DNA of 64,000 nt from Chrysemys picta bellii (GCF_011386835.1 NC_088797.1:93568264-93632263), one strand, 5' to 3'. Shown: positions 36,966 to 48,583, counted from the first letter of the stretch. Notes: generated by a model from the letters alone, not told the origin. Numbers and translations are program-made.

Positions 36966-38109
36966 ACAACATGTGAGATGCTGGACCCATCAAAGTCAAC
37001 GGGGTTTTGTCACTTGTGACAGGATTTCACTCCGAGTCTCCTGTCATTGAATCTTGACCCTCAGTCACAAGACCATCTTCCTAAAATGGCCATTTTATTC
37101 CAACCAAAAGATAATACATTCTCAAAAGGTAAAACCTAGTTTGCAAATCCTACAATTCCAACACTCAAGACTAATGTTTTAAGACATTTACTATTGTGTG
37201 GCAGGGGTGGTTGTTTCAATTCCTCAAATTGTTATAGTCACAAAATGAGGGGAAGAAAACTTCCAAAGGAGCTAGTTGAGCAAGGTTTTAAATTCAAAAT
37301 CAACACTTAAACAGGCTTGTTCATTTTCGTCTATACTGCCGCAACAACTGACATAACCAATGATGTCAAAATGTAGCCCTGCACCTTCATAGCTTGAAGG
37401 CTACATGTGGTACTGCTAAGACTGGTTAGGATCCAAATCCCATTAAAATAGGTGAATGAAGTAAAATAAGAACCCACAATATCAAGAGTGAACTTAAAAC
37501 ATTAAAATGATTATCAATTTCAAAGATGAACAATTTTCAATAAAGTAAAATAATTCACAACAGGCATCAGTTCCTATGAAAGTTAAACAAATCCTCTTAA
37601 AAGTCACATATTTCTTTTCCTAGGAAGAAGAAGAACGTGAGAAAAGGAGACTGATTTTATGTTAACTCTGTAAGCAAAGTAGCTTAAATCACAATTATCT
37701 ACAGCTTTTGAAATTTAGAAATGTTTGCACTGTTGGTCATAATTTTGCAGCTAAACTATCATCAAATAAATGAATTGTAAGAGAAAAGATGTCTAAATTT
37801 TGTTTTGCCGAAGAAAAACCTAGCTGTTACATTTTGCAGGTTCACAGGGTGTGCTGCCAACTAACGGAGTAGAAGAGCTGTCATGAAAGCAATACAACTT
37901 CTAATATGTGGGGTCTACTTTGGCAAAATAGAACAGTTAGTCCATTATACTCACAGCTTTTAAGTCTAGGACACTTAAAAGAAGCATTCCACTTACAAAA
38001 CATGTATCTTTGCTTTCTGTGTAGGCTATACTACAGCAAATATCTGGAAACTTTTATTACATAAATTAGCATATGTAAACACAGTGACCGTAGATCTGAC
38101 CAAGTTTTT
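36966..38109. other. No recognisable feature
   Basis: AT-rich sequence with no recognised gene or repeat. Confidence 0.45.
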
Positions 38110-38745
38110 CAGAACATTCAAAGCTGTATCAGGGGACAGGTAGCCTGGCAATGAAGTCACCTAGTGGGGGGTTTGTGGTTACCTGAAAAAGGGTGCCAGA
38201 GGTTATAAAAGAGAAGGTAGTCTGAGAAGTGGGGGAGAGGGAAGAACCAGAGAGTCCATGTTCTGGATCAGAACCACATGCAGGAGGGTAGGGAGGAGAA
38301 GAAAGGACTCTGCTCAAGCCCAAAGAACTCTCCAGAGTGGTGAAGAAACTGAGGCAAGGAAAATGGGTATAGTTGTGTTTATTATTTTGTCTAGATCTGT
38401 GCTAAGCAATGAGTTAATTGTGTTTAGAATCCTGTGCAAAGTCTACATGTTTGTTTGCTTGCTTTCACTGTTGTGTGCCTCTGAAGAGTTAAACTGTAAA
38501 CCAGGAAAATCACACTTCGGGTGGGATTCTGGGGTACATGCAAGAGTTGCTGAGGAGGTTTGGGGGATTCAGCACTACTTTCAGGACTTAGGCAATTGGA
38601 CTGTGGGTGATTCCTACTGCCAAAAGGGGTGTCAGACATAAGATCTGCTCCTGGAGTGTCTCTCTAGAGCACTACAGTTCCTAAATTCTGCCCGGGCCCA
38701 ACAAGCCAAAAGCATGTGCAGTTCAGCATTTCGATCCCCCTCCCA
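38110..38745 (+). repeat. LTR-like repeat, related to 54363-54965
   Basis: It shares ordered blocks with the 54-kb region: gtgcctctgaagagttaaac against gtccttgaagagtaaaacta, then an accagg/accaga motif, and ggcaattggactgtgg against gggcagttggacagtgg. A TATA-like ttataaaag lies near 38197. No TG...CA boundary or target duplication could be fixed. A long terminal repeat of an endogenous element is the best guess. Open frames of 64-127 codons are not shared between the copies. Confidence 0.5.
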
Positions 38746-40090
38746 GCAGTCTGGCAAGTGTCCAGCCACGGATGTTCAACCAGATCTGTGATAATACAGT
38801 GCCTACACACAAGGGGGGGAGAGGGGAGTCTATGGTGGCCTCAAGCACCACCATAATACAAATAATTAGTAGGAGAAACTCAATTAGCAAGAGACAAATA
38901 AAACTTTAAAAAATATATGAAAGAAAAGTGTGTGAATAACATTTAAAAATTTTCACTAATGAAAAATCATACTTTAAGCCACTTTGCAAAAGGTTTAAAA
39001 ATAATGCAGATCTGGCTTGCCAAGTTCCGATGCACATAAAAAGGAGAAACTGACAACACACATCCCTGGAGAACAGCATTTATGCCAGAAACTGTAACAA
39101 ATCTGCAGTGTTACAAATGCAATACCACACTGATAAAAAGCATTGTAAACATTTCCATTTTGAAAAAAATAAATTTGAATAATACATTTTCTACTAGGAA
39201 TCAGAACACACACACATATATATATAAAATGAACACTGAAGAATCTCAACAAGAGATCTAAATATAAAAAAGAATCAGCATTAAAGATAAAGCAGAAATT
39301 CATAATCAGAGTACCAATGCTTGTAGATCCTCTGGTACTTGAAGGAAACTTTGGGGAAGGGCAGAAGTGGATCTTCAGATAGTGGTGAGGAAACAACTCT
39401 CTGAAGTAAGTCCTAGTTTTATATGTCATCCAGAACATGTTAACATGGTTTATGAAATTATGTATTTAGACAGTTAATTAAAGTCTTAGAGAAATCTACA
39501 TCTGGTACTACCAGCCACAAAAGTAAGGATGACAACAAAGACATGTCTAAGCACAAAGGGGGGGAGGGAAAGGAAAGCAGGAAAAACTTCTATCTTTCAT
39601 GTTAGGAAAAAGGAAATTTATTTTTGAACTGTTTGTTAAATCCTGAATTTCCTCTCCTCCATCCATTTGAAGACAGGTAGCATATCATTTGAAACCTCTT
39701 AGAAACTACAACTTTCCTAAGAGACTGCCTTCTCCACCCTCTTAACCTTAGTGACATTGTGGTAGATTTCTATACATTAACAAAAAACAAAACAAAAAAA
39801 ACCACACACAACCCTCCCATTTTCACCCAAATTTAGGGCAGGTCAAATCTGAAATAAATAAAATCTTTAGCTTTTTTATCTTTAACCATATTATAATCCA
39901 CATTTGCAATACCAGCAAATGTAGTAATAGGAAAATATTTAACATAGAAAGTCAAAGTGATCATATAAATTAGAGAATTTTTTCACTTGACCAGAGCTCA
40001 TAGAGCCGGGAAGTCAATTTTGACTATCTATCCTGGTCAGTTAAGTTCCAGTTTGCAAACTTCATACCTGCAATAAGTTACCAATTCATA
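38746..40090. other. No gene recognised
   Basis: AT-rich DNA. A 147-codon minus-strand open frame at 38995-39438 has no recognisable domain and reads through AT-rich repeats, so it is treated as chance. Confidence 0.45.
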
Positions 40091-40833
40091 GGGCAGGCCA
40101 ACACTTACAGTGGCATATAGAGTACATCGACAGCACTCCCTGCAGTGTAGACAGCGAGGCTCTGCTTAGGTGAGTAGAGTACATACACACCAGAATTCTA
40201 GGGCAGGGTTCTCAATCTTTTTCTTTCTGGGCCTCCACCCACCTCCCCCGACCAACATGCTATAAAAATTCCACGGCCCATCTGTGCCACAACTGTTTTA
40301 CTGCATATAAAAGCCAGGGCCAGCACTAGGGGTAGCAAGCAGGGCAACTGACCAGAGCCCCATACTACAGGGGGCCCTACAAAGCTAAGTTGCTTGGGCT
40401 TCAGCTTCATCCCTGGGCAGAGAGCACCGGGCTTCAGCCCCACATGGCGTGACTCAGGGTTTCAGCTTTCTGTCCTGGGCCCCAGCAAGTCTAATGCCGG
40501 CCCTGCCCCCTGAAACCTGCTCACAGCCCCCCAGAGGGCTGCGGACCCTGGGTTAAGGATCACTGTTCTAGGGCACATAGCCCACACAGCCGTCTACATC
40601 CCCAAGCCATGCCTCCAACATCTTCTAATATGCTGTTATTACAGTGTGATGCTGCCTCCCCCTGCTGGAGCCTTCCCCGGTGCAGTGAAAGACAGGCAGG
40701 TGGAAGCTGCTGGCACCCCTTCCCCTTGCATTTCCCCTACACACTGCTGTGTGTGGCTACACAATGCAGCATGGACACCGCCTGCCTTTCACTGAAGCAT
40801 GCCCTACCCACTGCCACAAATGTAGAAAAGGCC
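40091..40833. mobile_element. MITE split by a younger hAT
   Basis: The outer ends gggcaggccaacacttacagtggca and its inverse around tgccacaaatgtagaaaaggcc mark a turtle MITE of about 370 bp once the inner hAT (40204-40565) and its duplication are discounted. The left part runs to cagaattctaggg and the right part resumes at cacatagccca. The interior includes inverted gtgaaagacaggcagg / cctgcctttcac. Target duplication is not clear. Confidence 0.7.
40204..40565. mobile_element. Charlie-like hAT nested in a MITE
   Basis: A 362-bp element with ends cagggttctcaatc and a diverged inverse, ggttaaggatcactg. It is flanked by a perfect 8-bp duplication, ttctaggg, at 40196-40203 and 40566-40573. The interior is rich in 'gggcttcagc' sequence, as in the hAT at 41093. 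It is non-coding. Confidence 0.88.
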
Positions 40834-41092
40834 ACAGGAAGTACAGGAGACTATTCTTCCCATATCTTAAACTAAAATTTGTAATATTGTTAGGGCTGAA
40901 GAAACACCATACTGAATTTGTTGTATATTAAATGTTAGGGTTATCCCCACAATCAAGTTCTCGTAACTGTTAAAAGACGACAAACAAAGAAAATGTTTTG
41001 GGCTTTCAACTCTAAAGTCACAGATTCTTCTGTCTTACTTCACACCATAACCTGCTTGGAAAGATTTCATGAACAATATAAAATGTTAGACT

Positions 41093-41380
41093 AGGAGTTC
41101 TCAAACTTCACTGCACCACGACCCCATTCTGACAATAAAAATTACACAACCCCAGAAAGGGAGACTGAAGTCTGAGCCTTCCCTAGCCCCACCCTGGGGG
41201 GAGGGGAGCCAAAGACCTACTGTCCTGAGTGGTGTAGGCCAAAGCTGAAGCCCAAAGGCTCAGCCCCAAGGCAGGGGGCCTGTAATCTGAGCTCCACTGC
41301 CCAGGGCTGAAGCCCTCAGGCTTCAGCCCCAGACCCCAGCAAGTTTAAATGGGGTCACAACCCACTTTGAGCACTGCTGT
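41093..41380. mobile_element. Charlie-like hAT non-autonomous element
   Basis: Ends aggagttctcaaactt and ctttgagcactgctgt, flanked by gttagact (41085-41092) and gttaggct (41381-41388), one mismatch. The boundary can slide by one base, to tgttagac/tgttaggc. The interior carries cttcagcccc repeats also present in the 40204 element, so the two are related. Confidence 0.8.
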
Positions 41381-41388
41381 GTTAGGCT

Positions 41389-44300
41389 AATGTAAACCTG
41401 TGGGAAGTATTTCATTTGCTGTTGTGGAGAACATATTCCGTACCTATCTCTTCAGGTATGATCAAATAGCCCAAAGAGCTCTAAGAGTGTATGAAAACAT
41501 AATAGGAACTACCAGCAAACAGGAAAATAAATGTACTTCTTATCTGTCACAATGTAAAGTGGCAAACTAACAAGCTAAGCTTTGCTAAGAGCTACCGGAA
41601 TAGCTTTGTATAAGATGGTAACCCATTTCCAAACTAAGTCTTCATTAATATCTAATATCACAAACCTAATTTTTTCCTCATATCTACCCATGGGTCTATA
41701 TGCCTGATACTTTTTAATTTCCTTATTTAAAAATAAAAGGAGCTGTTGAAACAATCCATTTGTGTTAAGTGACTGGTAACCCAACACAGCAAGGAGATGG
41801 GTTTTGTTCTAACAGATGCATCACTGGTGTGCATATTTCTTAGTTTTCTATGCATCAAACAGCAAATTCCTTTCAATGAAGGACTACAATACAGTTTGTT
41901 TTTAAAATGTCCATTTTATCATGTGTAAGTTTGAGAGTACACAACTGAGGAATATTTACCTATTTATTCTTGTTTCTCAGTGACCTTTTGGAGTTTTCAT
42001 GTTGACAAAATGCTCAGTTGCAGAAACATATTTTAAAAACCTATGTGCTATAGAATAAAAAACTCCATATACTGCACAAGTAGTTCTGCAGTGGCAGAGC
42101 ATGTTCTGCAAGCATTGAAGAAAATAATAAGCCAGAATATTAATCAAAATTATTTACTTTCTTTAGTTTTATTATTCATTTCATTGGTCTTGCCAGGTCT
42201 TTCTGCATGTTGAAAATATTCATGAAACCTCTTACATAGAATTCTTCCTAGTTTTGTGCAGTGGTTAAAGTTGAAGAAAAGACACCAGAAGAGGTCAAAC
42301 CGATTTTGGTTGTGGTGTTGATGAGTCTCTAAGTCATGTGATGATGCAAAAGCATCTTGTTGAATTGGACTAGTTCGGTGACCCTCTTCTCCACACCCTT
42401 TTTGGGATGCATCTTGTGCTTAGGAATCTTAGGTTTCATTTACAAAAGGAAGGCTCAAACTATGGTTCCCAAGTATGGGATCAGCATAACTGAAGTAGTG
42501 ATATTTGCCTGAGAGCCTGCAGCAATTTCTCAGGGATTAGAAGCAGCACAGGTGCTGGAGACGGGGGCGGCATGCATGCCCCCCCTCTTTAAACAAGGGC
42601 CATAGACCTCCCCACTTTTAAAAATCTGAACAGGTTCACAGTTGGGAGAGAACATACCATGGGCCAGCTGGCATCTGAGTCACTCTGCGTTGTGCTGTAT
42701 GCTGGGCCCTCACCTGCCAGCTACTGAAACTGCAGCAGCAGCTCCGCTCATTGCCAGGGACCAGCCAGGTCCGGGAAGTAGGATGGACCTGTCACCCAAA
42801 GGCAAGGGGGCTAGCCAGCAGAGAGTATAAAGTAAAGAGTGGGGGTGAAAGGGTCAGGCTGGTGGGTGACCTCCCTTGAGTGTTCCAGGAAGGTCAGGCT
42901 AGTGGGGCAGGCACCTGGGAGGCGAAGAGAAAGGTCTGTTTGCCTCACAGTATTACTGGCCCAATTTCCCCATGGCAACAACACAACATCAGTATCTGGA
43001 AGGTTATTCCTCACTGTTCCCGGGGGGACCAGGAAGTTACTTTCTAGCACTGGGTGGAGATGTGAATGGATGTAGTTCCCAGGTAATTTCTGTGCTTCTC
43101 CCTCTACCCACCAACCTAATAACAAAAGTACTTAGGAAGGAGAGTGACATTTTGTTTTATATCCTAGAGCAACATGCAAACCACAGCCAAAGTTCCTTCC
43201 CGTCTCGTCTTCTATCTCCTTTCCTCAGAGAGACCCATACTCCTGAAGTTAAAACCTCATCTGATATGGCTGCCCACAGTAAAGTCAGTAAAATGGCTCT
43301 GCACTTTCACGCAGGATCTGATGTCTGAGCCAGAGGCAAAGGAAGGTATGTGATTCTGAGCACTGTAAGGGCTATCACTGAACAGAACACACACAGGGCT
43401 GACTTGTAAGTTTCCCTTTTGGGATGGGAAGCTACACCTCTGGTTATTCTATTCACATGCAAGCCAAATTTGAGTGGCATTGCAAACCTGTGCATCAGGT
43501 CACAATGCCATTCAAATGTACACCCCCCTACCCACCACACACAATGTTGCAGTCTTTCCAGCACCACTGATGAGCAATCGTTAATCTCCTTCAATTTATA
43601 TCTCACACGTCCTTTTAAATCACAACTTTTTCCCTATTTCCCCATCTAGTTTTAAAATTTTCTTTAGGATTATTTTTTCCCTTCTCTCTCAGATATCTCT
43701 TCCACTCTCTGTTACCATCCGTTTTCCTCCTACCTGCCTTCCCAACTCATTTATTTGGCCCCACATTTTCTTCATTTCTCCTAAATTCAGTTGTTTGACC
43801 ATCCACTTCACTACAAAGAGTCACAAGGGGAGAAGGTGGTGACAGAGTGAATTATTGCACCTGGGATCTTTTTCCTGAGGCAGTTGGGAAATTAATGGAA
43901 GGCCGTGTGTCTTTCTATCCTGCTCTCCTGTGGAACTGGTGGGGAGGGTTCCTTTTTCCCCCTCTCCCCTGGGAAAGAAGGAAAACTAAAACAGGAAAAT
44001 CTTGTACAGAATAGGCAGACATTTCTCCATTCAGGTGCTGATGCTGCTCCACAGACTAGTGGGAAGGCTGAGAACCCCCAGAAACTTCAAAGCTGACCCC
44101 AGCTCCTCCCAACACAGCTGTTTCAGACTCCAGGGTCGGGAGAGTCCTCATTTCACAAGCCATTAAAAAGAGTGAAAACTGCACCTCTGATCCCTCAGGC
44201 AAAGGACAAGGAGAAAAAGGGAGAAGAACTCTCTCTTTGCTTTTGCCAGAAATAGTGCAGCTGAGCTCTATACACAGCATCTTGGAAAGATTCTCTTTAA

Positions 44301-44851
44301 AAATAACATGGCTCAGACAGACTGTATGGTTCCTTGAGTATGCTGTGAAGCATCAAAGATCAAGCACAAATGCCTTCAGCCTTGTGTGGAGTGCAATTTT
44401 AGAACAAGTGTATCCTATGTGCCTTAACATACAACCACACAAGTCACAACTGCTGTAAGACAAGACCACAGTACACACCGTGAACAGTACAGGTTTTTTG
44501 GTATAGGAATTTATAACTCATTTTCTGAGGAGGAAACTGTAAGCCTGAGAGGTAGAATAATTTTGGAGCAAGGACTGTTGCTGAGCTCTGAACTAAAGAT
44601 TCCAGAATCATTATATCTTTACAAGCCTACTAATTAATCCCAGGGCAATAAATTTACTAGCTCCAATGGCTGAACTCATGAAGCTTGTATCTTCGCAAGT
44701 GAATTCCTCGGAATTTTTCCTTTTATTCTAAAAATGGCCTAGGAAATTAAATGCAAGAATCTAGGATGGTTTCAATCCAAAACTCCAGATTCAAATATTC
44801 CTGAGTTTATAAACAGTAGGGGGTGAAAGTTGTTTTCAGGGTAGTGCCAGA
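41389..44851. other. No gene recognised
   Basis: Mixed-composition sequence. 42540-43130 is somewhat GC-richer with open frames of 60-118 codons on both strands, none with a recognisable domain. 43630-43800 is C/T-rich. No element boundaries were found. Confidence 0.4.
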
Positions 44852-44859
44852 ATCTAAAG

Positions 44860-45956
44860 TAGGGTGACCAGACGTCCCGATTTTATCGGGACTGTCCCGA
44901 TATTTCCTTGTTTGTCCCGCGTCCCGACCGACATGCGGCCGGGACACTGGACAAACAAGGAAATGCCCCGGAGCCTGGAAGTGCTCGCACCCCCCGACTC
45001 CGCCCCCTCCTCCCCCGATTGGCTCCCTCCCCGAATCCCCGCCTCTTCCCCGGGCTCACCATTCCCCCTCCCTCCACAAGCGCTGGAGGGAGGCCCGGGA
45101 GACGCAGGGGAAGCGCGGGGCCGGGGTGAGTAACAGTCCGGCCTGGCCCCGAGCAGGCAGGACTCAGTTGGGTGGTAGGGCGAGGAGGGGGGCGACCTGC
45201 GGGGCCAGGCGGCGGCTGTTGTTGTCCCCCCGGGCAGCGGGACTCGGGAGCAGCCGCTGCTGCAGCTCCCACTGCCGCGGGGGAGGAAGCGGCCATGGCG
45301 CTCCGCGGCTGCGGCGCCTCCGAACCCCCCGAGCCGGGGCCTGCTGCAGGGACCCAGCAGCGCGTACGCTGGGCCCAGCCCCTGGCCAGTCGCGTCTGGG
45401 CTGGCTGCCCAGCTGGTGCTATCCCGCGGCGGCCCCGGGGTGGAGGCATCGGCCGCCCAGCCCCGTTCGTTCCCCTGCGGGACGGGGGGGCTGGGGCCTG
45501 CTGCCCCCACTCCGGGGCCGCCGCGGGATAGCACCAGCTGGGCAGCAGCCCAGACGCGACTGGCCAGGGGCTGGGCCCAGCGTGCGCACTGCTGGGTCCC
45601 CGCAGCAGGCCCCGGCTCCGGGGGTTCGGGGGCGCCAGAGCTGCAGCTGCGGAGCGCCATGGCCGCTTCCTGCCCCCGCGGCAGTGGGAGCTGCAGCAGC
45701 GGCTGCTCCCGAGTCCCGCTGGCCGGGGGTGAGAACAGCCGCTGCCTGGCCCCGCGGGCCGCCCCCCTCCTCGCCCTACCACCCAACTGAGTCCTCACCC
45801 CGGCCCCGCGCTTCCCCTGAGTCTCCCGGGCCTCCCTCCAGCGCTTGCGGAGGAAGTTTTTTTTTTTTTGGCCCCCCCCCCGCCACGCCCCCCCCCCGCG
45901 TCACCCCCCCTTCCCCCCGCGTCCCGATATTTGTCTTGGGTGATCTGGTCACCCTA
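44860..45956. mobile_element. GC-rich hAT element containing a giant palindrome
   Basis: Inverted ends tagggtgaccaga and tctggtcaccctа-type inverse (tctggtcaccct then a) are flanked by a perfect 8-bp duplication, atctaaag, at 44852-44859 and 45957-45964. The element is 1097 bp. A perfect 15-bp hairpin lies subterminally (44903-44917 with 44949-44963). The centre is a near-perfect palindrome of about 0.79 kb. Open frames up to 314 codons on both strands arise from the GC-rich palindrome and encode low-complexity P/G/R/A/S-rich sequence. None is a transposase. Confidence 0.88.
45069..45856. repeat. Palindrome of about 0.79 kb
   Basis: Left arm 45069-45440 and right arm 45511-45856 are inverse complements at roughly 90% or better by eye. 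Long exact blocks occur, for example ctgctgcagctcccactgcc opposite its inverse, and tatcccgcggcggcccc at 45420. The left arm has an extra block of about 30 bp (45131-45160). The roughly 70-bp spacer also pairs partly. Confidence 0.9.
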
Positions 45957-46132
45957 ATCTAAAGTCAGATCCAGATCTCATAACTGAGCTGTATCTCCAT
46001 AATGGACTGATACAACACAATGAACACAACACTCCCACACACCATATGCTCTTCCCCCCCCATCCCCTATTAGTGTAGGTGTGAACAGAGAGAGGGTTCT
46101 TTTCAAAATTCAGAGCTGAATTTTGCATCTTG

Positions 46133-46428
46133 GGGTACGTCTATACTTATCTCCGGGTCCAGCGGTAAGCAATTGGTCTTCTGGGATCGATTTATCACGT
46201 CTTGTCTAGACGCGATAAATTGATCCCGGATCAATCCCGGAAGTGCTCGCTGTCGACGCCAGTACTCCTGCTCGGCAAAAGGAGTACGCGGAGTCGACAG
46301 GGGAGCCTGCCTGCCATGTGTGGACCCGCGGTAAGTTCGAATTAAGATAGTTTGACTTCAGCTACGTGAATAATGTAGCTGAAGTTGCGTATCTTAGTTC
46401 AAAGTGGGGGGTTAGTGTGGACCAGCCC
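46133..46428. mobile_element. 296-bp MITE, copy 1
   Basis: It starts gggtacgtctatactt and ends gtgtggaccagccc, with a 3-bp duplication ttg at 46130-46132 and 46429-46431. Two hairpins are present: tgggatcgatttatcacgtc with its inverse, and cttcagctacgt with an inverse around atgtagctgaag. It is the same family and length as 61044-61339, but more decayed. Confidence 0.82.
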
Positions 46429-46431
46429 TTG

Positions 46432-47072
46432 GATCTATCTTTACAAAAAGGTGACTATTAATGCAACATTAAGTTTGCAAAGCCAAGCACTCAAAATAAT
46501 AACACATTTTTTTTATATTTTCTCCCACAAGTTAACTATGCCAAATTGCACACATGTAGTATTTTCTACTTCATCTCTTGAAAAATGTAAACGTCCAGGT
46601 ATTGTTCATTACTAGTGCCTACTATAAAACACAAAGGACATGTAATTAAGCCAACTTGTCATCACAATAGAAGCCTTAACTTACCACATTCCCTGACTTG
46701 AGTATTTCATTTCAAGACCTTAATGTGGCATTAATAGTACGGAGGCTCTAATTTAATTATAATTAAGGTGATTCTGTATTATTACAAATAGCCTTTTGCT
46801 GCCCAATCCTTCAAATTACTTCACAAGTCTGTATTCTAGCTGTTTGTTTTATAATGTTAGACTTGTGCTACCAAAATAATCAGAGTTATGACTCATCATC
46901 AAACTCAACTTCCTACTGTTAAATGCAATTGACCTGCTGTGTGTGAAGTCTATAATTGTTTGAAAATACAAGAGTAAATGGCTACAACTTAAACATCTGA
47001 CTCTACAGCTTACTCACATTGATACCATTCACTTCAACAGAGCTGCCACCAAAAAAAAAGACCATTACTCAC
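46432..47072. other. No recognisable feature
   Basis: AT-rich DNA with no recognised gene or repeat. Confidence 0.45.
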
Positions 47073-47163
47073 CTATGCATCCGAAGAAGTGGGCTGTAGT
47101 CCACGAAAGCTTATGCTCTAATAAATTTGTTAGTCTCTAAGGTGCCACAAGTACTCCTGTTCT
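47073..47163 (-). mobile_element. SINE fragment abutting the DIRS element
   Basis: Matches the body of the SINEs at 5.7 and 9.0 kb: gaagaagtgggctgtagtcc, gaaagcttatgctctaataa, tctctaaggtgccacaag. It stops at ctcctgttcttt, where the DIRS terminal repeat begins, so the head is missing. The missing head is not found beyond the far end of the DIRS. Confidence 0.7.
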
Positions 47164-47350
47164 TTGTAACTGTTGTTCTTTGAGATGTGTTGCTCATATC
47201 CATTCCAATTAGGTGTACGTGCGCTGCATCGGGAGATCGTCAGGAGATTTTTACCCTAGCAAACACTCGGTGGGTCGGCTGAGGCGCCCCCTGGAGTGGC
47301 GCCTTTATGGCACCGGATATATGCCCTGGCCGACCCAGCACCCCCTCAGT
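47163..47350. repeat. DIRS left inverted terminal repeat
   Basis: Contains tgctcatatccattccaatt, gagatttttaccctagca, actcggtgggtcggctgagg and ggatatatgccc. It is the inverse of 50548-50721 with moderate divergence. Confidence 0.85.
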
Positions 47351-47394
47351 TCCTTCTTGCCGGCTACTCCGACGGAGGGGAAGGAGGGCGGGTT

Positions 47395-47492
47395 TGGAAT
47401 GGATATGAGCAACACATCTCGAAGAACAACAGTTACAAAGGTAAGTAACTGTCTTTTCTTCTTCAAGTGCTTGCTCATATCGATTCCAATTA
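47395..47492. repeat. DIRS internal complementary region
   Basis: The left half (47396-47439, ggaatggatatgagcaacac onward) is the inverse of the outer end of the left terminal repeat (47163-47206). The right half (about 47458-47492, cttgctcatatcgattccaa) is the inverse of the outer end of the right terminal repeat. This is the arrangement by which DIRS elements are thought to restore full ends through a circular intermediate. Confidence 0.82.
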
Positions 47493-47572
47493 GGTGACTC
47501 CCAAGCCTTATCTAGGCGGTGGGGTCGGAGTGAGATGTCGCGGAGTGAAGGACCGCTGAACCAAATGCAGCA

Positions 47573-47812
47573 TCACCCCTGGACTGGGTAGTGGGCGGCA
47601 AAGGTGTGCATCAATGACCAAGTCGCTGTCCTACATATCTCCTGTACGGGCACATACGCCAGGCAAGCAGAGGATGAAGCCTGAGCCCACATAGAGTGCG
47701 CGGTAAGGTGCGTAGCTGGGACACCAGCCAAGTCATAGCACGCACAGATGCATGTGATCCAGGACGAGATGCGCTGGGAGGAGACCGGAAGGCCTTTCAT
47801 CCGGTCTGCCAC
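47573..47812 (-). pseudogene. DIRS tyrosine recombinase, C-terminal part
   Basis: The carboxy-terminal YR motif block reads TAHSMWAQASSSACLAYVPV, then ICRTATWSLMHTFAAHY. In the family the first motif is HSTR-like, supplying the second catalytic arginine; here that position is Trp (codon at 47687-47689). The putative catalytic Tyr is kept in AAHY (codon at 47588-47590). The upstream YR half is in another open segment, separated by a stop at about 47957. The recombinase is inactive as it stands. Confidence 0.8.
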
Positions 47813-47956
47813 AGCAACAAACAGCTGTGACGTTTTCCTGAAGGGTTTCGTTCGCTCGATGTAGAAGGCGAGGGCCCTGCGAACATTTGGGGAGTGCAGC
47901 TGTTACTCCCATCGAGAAGCGTGTGGCCTCGGGTAGAAGACAGGGAGAAATATGTC

Positions 47957-48583
47957 CTAGTTGACAGGGAAGGCAGACACCACCGTAGGGAGGAAGGCCG
48001 GGTGGGGTCGCGGTTGTACCTTGTCCTTGTGGAACACCGTATACGGTGGTCCTGATGTGAGTGCCCTGAGCTCAGACACACGCCTCGCTGAGGTGATAGC
48101 TACAAGGAAGGCTGTCTTCCAGGAAAAGTACAGGAGCGAGTAGGTGGCCATCGGCTCGAACGGGGCACCCAGGAGTCTGGATAGGACCAGGTTAAGATCC
48201 CACATAGGGACCAGGGATTGGAAGCGTGCTTCCGGAAGAATTGCCCGGGCTAGGCCTGAGTCTAATACTGCTCCTATGAATTCTATCTTCTGGGTTAGTA
48301 TCAGAGTGGATTTCAAGACATTGAGCAGGAGGCCTAGCCAATTGAACATGTTCCTGGTGATCTCAACATGAGACTGCACCTGACCCCTGGAGTGACCCCA
48401 AATAAGCCAGTCGTCAAGATATGGGAACACTTGGACCCGTTGTCGACGAAGGGAGGCAGCCACCACAGCATTTGGTAAACACTCTGGGGGCCGTGGATAG
48501 GCCGAAAGGAAGGACGGTGAATTGAAAGTGCTGTTGATTAACCACAAAGCGAAGGAAGCGTCTGTGCACTGGGTAGATCGCAA
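47957..48583 (-). pseudogene. DIRS RT palm fused in frame to YR N-half (RNase H lost)
   Basis: A 208-codon open segment with two domains. The RT catalytic box FPYLDDWL is at residues 53-60, followed by the RT thumb/connection (IEFIGAVLDSGLARAILPEA). At about residues 122-126 it jumps to the linker VPMWDLNLVLSRL and the YR start, with the first catalytic Arg in AITSARRVSELRAL (residues 162-174). In full DIRS elements an RNase H domain lies between; the second DIRS here still has RNase H motifs. The fusion remains in frame. It ends at a stop after SAFPVN, where the YR should continue. Confidence 0.82.

Noticed and set aside
38995..39438. 147-codon minus-strand open frame rich in F, C and Y
   Set aside because: AT-rich composition explains it, and it reads through simple-repeat sequence.
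44854..45962. Open frames of 278-314 codons on both strands
   Set aside because: They lie over a GC-rich palindrome inside a hAT, are low-complexity, and mirror each other because the arms are inverse. No transposase motif is present.
47073..47163. SINE disrupted by DIRS insertion
   Set aside because: If so, the missing SINE head should follow the DIRS right end at 50722; it does not.
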